Source of the DNA: Limnomonas spitsbergensis
Lineage: Eukaryota; Chlorophyta; Chlorophyceae; Chlamydomonadales
Reading direction: 5' to 3'
NCBI GenBank assembly: GCA_037349105.1
Contig: JAYJMM010000116.1
Coordinates: 1 to 64,000, forward strand
Length of the DNA stretch: 64,000 nucleotides
The position numbers and the translations under genes are program-made. Positions within the stretch are counted from its first letter, which is position 1, and each line of letters opens with the position of its first letter. Shown here in pieces: positions 54,101 through 63,100 of the stretch. The notes below the pieces were generated by a model that did not search any database, was not told the origin of the DNA, and was given only the letters and a program-made list of their open reading frames with translations.

Positions 54101-57100
54101 TGGTTCGGACATCATCCCTGGACTGGTTCGGACATCATCCCTGGACTGGTTCGGACATCATCCCTGGACTGGTTCGGACATCATCCCTGGACTGGTTCGG
54201 ACATCATTCCTGGACTGGTTCGGACATCATCCCTGGACTGGTTCGGACATCATCCCTGGACTGGTTCGGACATCATCCCTGGACTGGTTCGGACATCATC
54301 CCTGGACTGGTTCGGACATCATCCCTGGACTGGTTCGGACATCATTCCTGGACTGGTTCGGACATCATTCCTGGACTGGTTCGGACATCATCCCTGGACT
54401 GGTTCGGACATCATCCCTGGACTGGTTCGGACATCATTCCTGGACTGGTTCGGACATCATCCCTGGACAGGTTCGGACATCATCCCTGGACTGGTTCGGA
54501 CATCATCCCTGGACTGATTCGGACATCATCCCTGGTCTAATTCGGACATCATCCCTGGACTGGTTCGGACATCATCCCTGGACTGGTTCGGACATCATCC
54601 CTGGACTGGTTCGGATCATCCCTGGACTGGTTCGGACATCATCCCTGGACTGGTTCGGACATCATCCCTGGACTGGTTCGGACATCATCCCTGGACTGGT
54701 TCGGACATCATCCCTGGACTGGTTCGGACAACATCCCTGGACTGGTTCGGACATCATCCCTGGACTGGTTCGGACATCATCCCTGGACTGGTTCGGACAT
54801 CATCCCTAAACTGGTTCGGACATCATTCCTGGACTGGTTCGGACACTATTCCTGGACTGGTTCGGACATCATCCCTGGACTGGTTCGGACATCATCCCTG
54901 GACTGGTTCGGACATCATCCCTGGACTGGTTCGGACATCATCCCTGGACTGGTTCGGACAACATCCCTGGACTGGTTCGGACATCATCCCTGGACTGGTT
55001 CGGACATCATCCCTGGACTGGTTCGGACATCATCCCTGGACTGGTTCGGACATCATCCCTGGACTGGTTCGGACATCATCCCTGGACTGGTTCGGACATC
55101 ATCCCTGGACTGGTTCGGACATCATCCCTAAACTGGTTCGGACATCATTCCTGGACTGGTTCGGACATCATCCCTGGACTGGTTCGGACATCATCCCTGG
55201 ACTGGTTCGGACATCATCCCTGGACTGGTTCGGACATCATCCCTGGACTGGTTCGGACATCATCCCTAAACTGGTTCGGACATCATTCCTGGACTGGTTC
55301 GGACATCATCCCTGGACTGGTTCGGACATCATCCCTGGACTGGTTCGGACATCATCCCTGGACTGGTTCGGACATCATCCCTGGACTGGTTCGGACATCA
55401 TCCCTGGACTGGTTCGGACATCATCCCTGGACTGGTTCGGACATCATCCCTGGACTGGTTCGGACATCATCCCTGGACTGGTTCGGACATCATCCCTGGA
55501 CTGGTTCGGACATCATCCCTGGACTGGTTCGGACATCATCCCTGGACTGGTTCGGACATCATCCCTGGACTGGTTCGGACATCATCCCTGGACTGGTTCG
55601 GACATCATCCCTAAACTGGTTCGGACATCATTCCTGGACTGGTTCGGACATCATCCCTGGACTGGTTCGGACATCATCCCTGGACTGGTTCGGACATCAT
55701 CCCTGGACTGGTTCGGACATCATCCCTGGACTGGTTCGGACATCATCCCTGGACTGGTTCGGACATCATCCCTGGACTGGTTCGGACATCATCCCTGGAC
55801 TGGTTCGGACATCATCCCTGCACTGGTTCGGACATCATTCCTGGACTGATTCGGACATCATCCCTGGACTGGTTCGGACATCATTCCTGGACTGGTTCGG
55901 ACATCATCCCTGGACTGGTTCGGACATCATCCCTGGACTGGTTCGGACATCATCCCTGGACTGGTTCGGACATCATCCCTAAACTGGTTCGGACATCATT
56001 CCTGGACTGGTTCGGACATCATCCCTGGACTGGTTCGGACATCATCCCTGGACTGGTTCGGACATCATCCCTGGACTGGTTCGGACATCATCCCTGGACT
56101 GGTTCGGACATCATCCCTGGACTGGTTCGGACATCATCCCTGGACTGGTTCGGACATCATCCCTGGACTGGTTCGGACATCATCCCTGGACTGGTTCGGA
56201 CATCATTCCTGGACTGGTTCGGACATCATCCCTGGACTGGTTCGGACATCATCCCTGGACTGGTTCGGACAACATCCCTGGACTGGTTCGGACATCATCC
56301 CTGGACTGGTTCGGACATCATCCCTGGACTGGTTCGGACATCATCCCTAAACTGGTTCGGACATCATTCCTGGACTGGTTCGGACACTATTCCTGGACTG
56401 GTTCGGACATCATCCCTGGACTGGTTCGGACATCATCCCTGGACTGGTTCGGACATCATCCCTGGACTGGTTCGGACATCATCCCTGGACTGGTTCGGAC
56501 AACATCCCTGGACTGGTTCGGACATCATCCCTGGACTGGTTCGGACATCATCCCTGGACTGGTTCGGACATCATCCCTGGACTGGTTCGGACATCATCCC
56601 TGGACTGGTTCGGACATCATCCCTGGACTGGTTCGGACATCATTCCTGGACTGGTTCGGACATCATCCCTGGACTGGTTCGGACATCATTCCTGGACTGG
56701 TTCGGACATCATCCCTGGACTGGTTCGGACATCATCCCTGGACTGGTTCGGACATCATCCCTGGACTGGTTCGGACATCATCCCTGGACTGGTTCGGACA
56801 TCATCCCTGGACTGGTTCGGACATCATCCCTGGACTGGTTCGGACAACATCCCTGGACTGGTTCGGACATCATCCCTGGACTGGTTCGGACATCATCCCT
56901 GGACTGGTTCGGACATCATCCCTGGACTGGTTCGGACATCATCCCTAAACTGGTTCGGACATCATTCCTGGACTGGTTCGGACATCATCCCTGGACTGGT
57001 TCGGACATCATCCCTGGACTGGTTCGGACATCATCCCTGGACTGGTTCGGACATCATCCCTGGACTGGTTCGGACATCATCCCTGGACTGGTTCGGACAT

Positions 57101-60100
57101 CATCCCTGGACTGGTTCGGACATCATCCCTGGACTGGTTCGGACATCATCCCTGGACTGGTTCGGACATCATCCCTGGACTGCTTCGGACATCATCCCTG
57201 GACTGGTTCGGACATCATCCCTGGACTGGTTCGGACATCATCCCTGGACTGGTTCGGACATCATCCCTGGACTGGTTCGGACATCATCCCTGGACTGGTT
57301 CGGACATCATCCCTGGACTGGTTCGGACATCATCCCTGGACTGGTTCGGACATCATCCCTGGACTGGTTCGGACATCATCCCTGGACTGGTTCGGACATC
57401 ATCCCTGGACTGGTTCGGACATCATTCCTGGACTGATTCGGACATCATCCCTGGACTGGTTCGGACATCATTCCTGGACTGATTCGGACATCATCCCTGG
57501 ACTGGTTCGGACATCATCCCTGGACTGGTTCGGACATCATCCCTGGACTGGTTCGGACATCATCCCTGGACTGGTTCGGACAACATCCCTGGACTGGTTC
57601 GGACATCATCCCTGGACTGGTTCGGACATCATCCCTGGACTGGTTCGGACATCATCCCTGGACTGGTTCGGACATCATCCCTAAACTGGTTCGGACATCA
57701 TTCCTGGACTGGTTCGGACATCATCCCTGGACTGGTTCGGACATCATCCCTGGACTGGTTCGGACATCATCCCTGGACTGGTTCGGACATCATCCCTGGA
57801 CTGGTTCGGACATCATCCCTGGACTGGTTCGGACATCATCCCTGGACTGGTTCGGACATCATCCCTGGACTGGTTCGGACATCATCCCTGGACTGGTTCG
57901 GACATCATCCCTGGACTGGTTCGGACATCATCCCTGGACTGGTTCGGACATCATCCCTGGACTGGTTCGGACATCATCCCTGGACTGGTTCGGACATCAT
58001 CCCTGGACTGGTTCGGACATCATCCCTGGACTGGTTCGGACATCATCCCTGGACTGGTTCGGACATCATCCCTGGACTGGTTCGGACATCATCCCTGGAC
58101 TGGTTCGGACATCATCCCTGGACTGGTTCGGACATCATCCCTGGACTGGTTCGGACATCATCCCTGCACTGGTTCGGACATCATTCCTGGACTGATTCGG
58201 ACATCATCCCTGGACTGGTTCGGACATCATTCCTGGACTGATTCGGACATCATCCCTGGACTGGTTCGGACATCATCCCTGGACTGGTTCGGACATCATC
58301 CCTGGACTGGTTCGGACATCATTCCTGGACTGGTTCGGACATCATCCCTGGACTGGTTCGGACATCATCCCTGGACTGGTTCGGACATCATCCCTGGACT
58401 GGGTCGGACATCATCCCTGGACTGGTTCGGACATCATCCCTGGACTGGTTCGGACATCATCCCTGGACTGGTTCGGACATCATTCCTGGACTGGTTCGGA
58501 CATCATCCCTGGACTGGTTCGGACATCATCCCTGGACTGGTTCGGACATCATCCCTGGACTGGTTCGGACATCATCCCTGGACTGATTCGGACATCATCC
58601 CTGGACTGGTTCGGACATCATCCCTGGACTGGTTCGGACATCATTCCTGGACTGGTTCGGACATCATCCCTGGACTGGTTCGGACATCATTCCTGGACTG
58701 ATTCGGACATCATCCCTGGACTGGTTCGGACATCATCCCTGGACTGGTTCGGACATCATCCCTGGACTGGTTCGGACATCATCCCTGGACTGGTTCGGAC
58801 ATCATCCCTGGACTGGTTCGGACATCATCCCTGGACTGGTTCGGACATCATCCCTGGACTGGTTCGGACATCATCCCTGGACTGGTTCGGACATCATCCC
58901 TGGACTGGTTCGGACATCATCCCTGGACTGGTTCGGACATCATCCCTGGACTGGTTCGGACATCATCCCTGGACTGGTTCGGACATCATCCCTGGACTGG
59001 TTCGGACATCATCCCTGGACTGGTTCGGACATCATCCCTGGACTGGTTCGGACATCATTCCTGGACTGGTTCGGACATCATCCCTGGACTGGTTCGGACA
59101 TCATCCCTGGACTGGTTCGGACATCATCCCTGGACTGGTTCGGACATCATCCCTGGACTGGTTCGGACATCATCCCTGGACTGGTTCGGACATCATTCCT
59201 GGACTGGTTCGGACATCATTCCTGGACTGGTTCGGACATCATCCCTGGACTGGTTCGGACATTATTCCTGGACTGATTCGGACATCATCCCTGGACTGGT
59301 TCGGACATCATCCCTGGACTGGTTCGGACATCATCCCTGGACTGGTTCGGACATCATTCCTGGACTGGTTCGGACATCATCCCTGGACTGGTTCGGACAT
59401 CATCCCTGGACTGGTTCGGACATCATCCCTGGACTGGTTCGGACATCATCGGATGGCGTATGTTCTACAGCCGAAGGCCCAAGCAACAGGGCTTGCAGCA
59501 GCAGACCCCCGCGGCCATAAGACGGGGGCTATCTGAAGTGCAGCAACATGACAGCACTAAACTACCCGTAATGTATCTTTGCCATCTGCTTTAAGTCTTT
59601 AAGCCCTCACTCCAACACTTCCCCTACCCCTCAGCCCCCCCCACCTGCCATGGCTTCAGCTGCGGCTTCTGATGCTGTCCATAAACCCGCAGCAGCTGCC
59701 TCAACATCAACATACCCCTCAACACCGCAAGCTCTGCTTGGCGCTCCTCTCGTCCGTCCTCCTCCTCATCCTCTTCATCCACCTCCTCCGCCTCTTCCTC
59801 CTCTTTCACCTGCCCTCCCTCCGCCTGCATCCGCCTGCCCTGCTGCTGCCCCGCCATGAACAGCTTTGTCGGGTCTGCAGCCAGTTCCGCCAGCCCCTGA
59901 TGCAGCTCCAATCGGTCCGCAGCCCGCTGAGACTGAACACCCAACTGGTTTGTGCGGGCAAGTGAGGACATCTGGTGCTCATGCTGAGTGGTCAGAGCTG
60001 CGAGAAGGGAAGACATCTGCTGCTGCTGGCTCTGGGGCTTCACCTGATAAGGGGGGAGGCAGGGTTCATTAGTACCGCTCAATAAAAGGTACCCGTCCAT

Positions 60101-63100
60101 TCCTAAAACAAGTAAATAAAACATACCAGGAGTAACCAAAATTAGAAATCACCAGCACCAGTACCTTCCACTGATCACTTCTGGTGTCTTACTTATTGAC
60201 TGGCAGTTCGGCACTGCTACCTTAGGGTGCACTGGGGACCGGTATTGTAAAATTTGATGTGCCGTGAGCGTATCGTGTTTTATTCACTCCACCATCAGTC
60301 ATGCTTCTTCCTGCAACAGTGCTGGCACTTATCCTGATATGCTCACACCAGCCCACCAGTATTATTGGTCATGTACCGTATTCATTACGCTCACCAGAGC
60401 CTGCACTGATGCCTACACAAGAACACCATACCGGTGGGGGCCCCTTTATATTGGACAAGATCTCTTCCCACCTGCCATGGCTTAAGCGGCTGTTGCCCAT
60501 TGAGCCTGAGTCGCCTGGCATGACCCCACCCTGAGACATTCTCTGAGAAGCTTCCGAGCACCTTCGCCAAAATCGCCAGCAGCCGCGGCCGAACATCCTG
60601 CATTCTCCACTGCTGCTGCTGCTCCCCCTCCTCCTCCTCACTTCCTGGCCGCTCCAGCGATATTTGCAGCCCACCTTCACCCTGCTCCCCCTCCTCCTGC
60701 CCACTTAACATCCACATGGCCTCCAAAAAGTCGTCAATCATCCCGCCTACGCCCTCAAGCTCGTCTCCCCACTCCTCAAGCCCCTTCCCCCGCTCCGCCT
60801 CCCGCCCTGCCAGCATCGCCCCCTCCAGCTCGGCCAATATCAGGTGCAGCTCCCGCCCACTGTCCCCCAACACCTCTCCGGGTGGAGATAAAGGCTCGCT
60901 TCGCATCTGTTCCTGCTGCTGCTCCAGCTTGGTCTGACGAACACGCGCAAGATGCCGCTTCCGAGAGCGTTGTAACCTCTGCTGCTGCACTCTGTGGTGA
61001 GAGATGCTAAGGGGGGCGCGGCTGCTGCTGCTACCGTCACTGCTGGCCTTAGCCTGCAGCTCTTTCTGCTTTAACTCCTCTGATGCCGGATATTTTGCAC
61101 CTGATGGCCTCTGCTGCACCTTCCAATCCCTTTTCTCCAACGACGCAGCCTCCTCAAGCAGCCCGCTGTACAAGCCGTCCTCCCAACCGTCCTCTTCCTC
61201 CTCTTCCTCCCAACCGCCCTCCTCCTCCTCCTGCCAGTCGTCCTCCTGGGTGCCCAGTGCGGGCTCAAGGCCCAGTTCCCCCCTCCAAGCATTTATACCC
61301 CGGGCGTGAGCAGCCCATCCCCCCTCCTCCACCGACCCGGACCTGGTATGAAGAGCTCGAGTATGAACACCCTGCCGCTGCACCTCCCCAGCCACGGCTC
61401 TGGCATGAGCGCCTTGCTGCCTCTCCTCCCCTGACCCGGCCCTGGAGCTCCCATTCTCATAGAACAGCTTCACCCAGTGAGACACCAGCAGGCGGTCGCC
61501 CAGCCAGAAGGGCCTACACAGACAGGACGTGTTTAGCAGGGTCAAGCGTTGAAAGCCCTGGGGGGGTAGGGCAGCGTCTGGCATAGATGCACTGGACGTC
61601 TAGTCGGTTTTGCTCACCCACCCAGCCACCCTCCCACCCACACGGGCAGTAGGGCACCCTGCTTCCACACGCTCATCTCATGCTTTTACCTTCAGGTGGA
61701 AGCGTGATCTCATTTAGTAATATCTCCTACAGGCCTGTATGGTAACACAGATGTCACTTGCATAAAGCCCATTACCTGAAGTCTCCCGCTACGAATCCAG
61801 TAGCGCCTCCAGCCTCTGCCAGCATGGGTGCATATGAAGCGGCATCATACCCAAGCTGCATCGCCGCCGCCGCCCCGTTGGTGTCCATGCGGGTGGGGTC
61901 CTGGCCCATGAGTGCCAGCACGGGCTGTGGGTTTGTCAGCCGCTCCGAGCACTGGTGCGAGCAGAGAAGCGCGCAGAAGCAGCTCACCACCTGGGCAGCA
62001 GCAAGGGGAGCAAAGTCCAGTGGGGGCAAGACTGCATGGGGGGAAAGACTGCGTGGGGGCAGAGTGCAGGGGGGGCAAGAGTGCAGGGGGGGCAAGAGTG
62101 CATGGGGGGCAAGAGTGCATGGGAAGCAAGAGTGCATGGGAAGCAAGAGTGCATGGGGGGCAAGAGTGCATGGGGGGCGAGTGCATGGGGGGCAAGAGTG
62201 CATGGGGGGCAAGAGTGCATGGGGGGCAGAGCAAGCCTTGTAATAGTGTGTACGCCAATGTTCAGGATGGGCGTAACCACCTTCAAATCCTCAACTATCG
62301 GTAGCTTGATGCTGACAAGAACTTCCAGGTATGAACATCAGGTATGGACATTCACCATCCTGTGGCTATCCTCACCACAGCCTCACCGTTGAACCACCCA
62401 GGTGCAGCAAGGCTGGAACCTCAGGTCCCTACTTTGCCACATTTTGAGAGATGGAAGGGTAGATCCCTGCACTGAACATTTCAAAACAGCCGGGAGCGTT
62501 TGCGACTCTAAAACACGCCACCGCCGCCTCGGCTCACCTCTCATACATATAATAACGGATGACAAAATGCAAGGCCTTCTAACGATACGATCAGCCAATA
62601 AGTCCGCCACCTTGAACAACAACAATGCTAGGACCAGGAGCACCAGATGTCCATAAATTTAATCCAGGAACGTTGCCGAGGAAGCCTCGGCAGTCAACAC
62701 ATGCCGCGCTGCTCTCTGACCCCTCACTTTGCTCTGCGAGCATACGTTCTTACCTCCTCCTTCCTTTCGTTCTTCCTTTCCTTTCCTTACTAACGTCTTC
62801 CTTGTTTGGGGCTCACCTTGTACATTGACACCCAGCCATGCTTTGGGTGCCATCCGGCTGATGCGGGATTCAGCGCAGATCGCCCGTTAGAGCTCATGTT
62901 GGCGGGCACTGGCAGCCGGGCGCACGGCGGGGCACTCTGCTGCAGCAGAGATCGGTGGGTGGTGGCGTCGTCACCCTCTGCTGAGCGTTCATGCTGTGAG
63001 TGGATGGCCGGGGCCGCAGTTTGTGCGCTGCTGCTGCTGCTGCTGCGTATGGCGGAAGTGCTGGAGGCAGGAGTGGCCGCTGCGGCTGCTGCCATTGCGC

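Noticed and set aside
50684..59450. CRISPR-like array of short direct repeats
   Set aside because: The 23-bp units are contiguous with no spacers and the setting is eukaryotic.
61513..61584. ATG at 61584 as the start of a separate gene
   Set aside because: The phase-compatible splice from exon 61776-61990 into 61513 gives continuous protein; the ATG extension adds only an unremarkable peptide. Not excluded.
61083..61586. Pro-rich 167-aa plus-strand frame
   Set aside because: Antisense shadow of the acidic/Gln-rich exon 60472-61513; Glu and Gly codons on one strand read as Pro and Leu on the other.
61710..61734. Short terminal exon PVGDITK with stop TGA after exon 61776-61990
   Set aside because: The acceptor at 61513 has a better pyrimidine tract and continues into a long open exon in phase, so it was preferred; the short ending is kept as an alternative.
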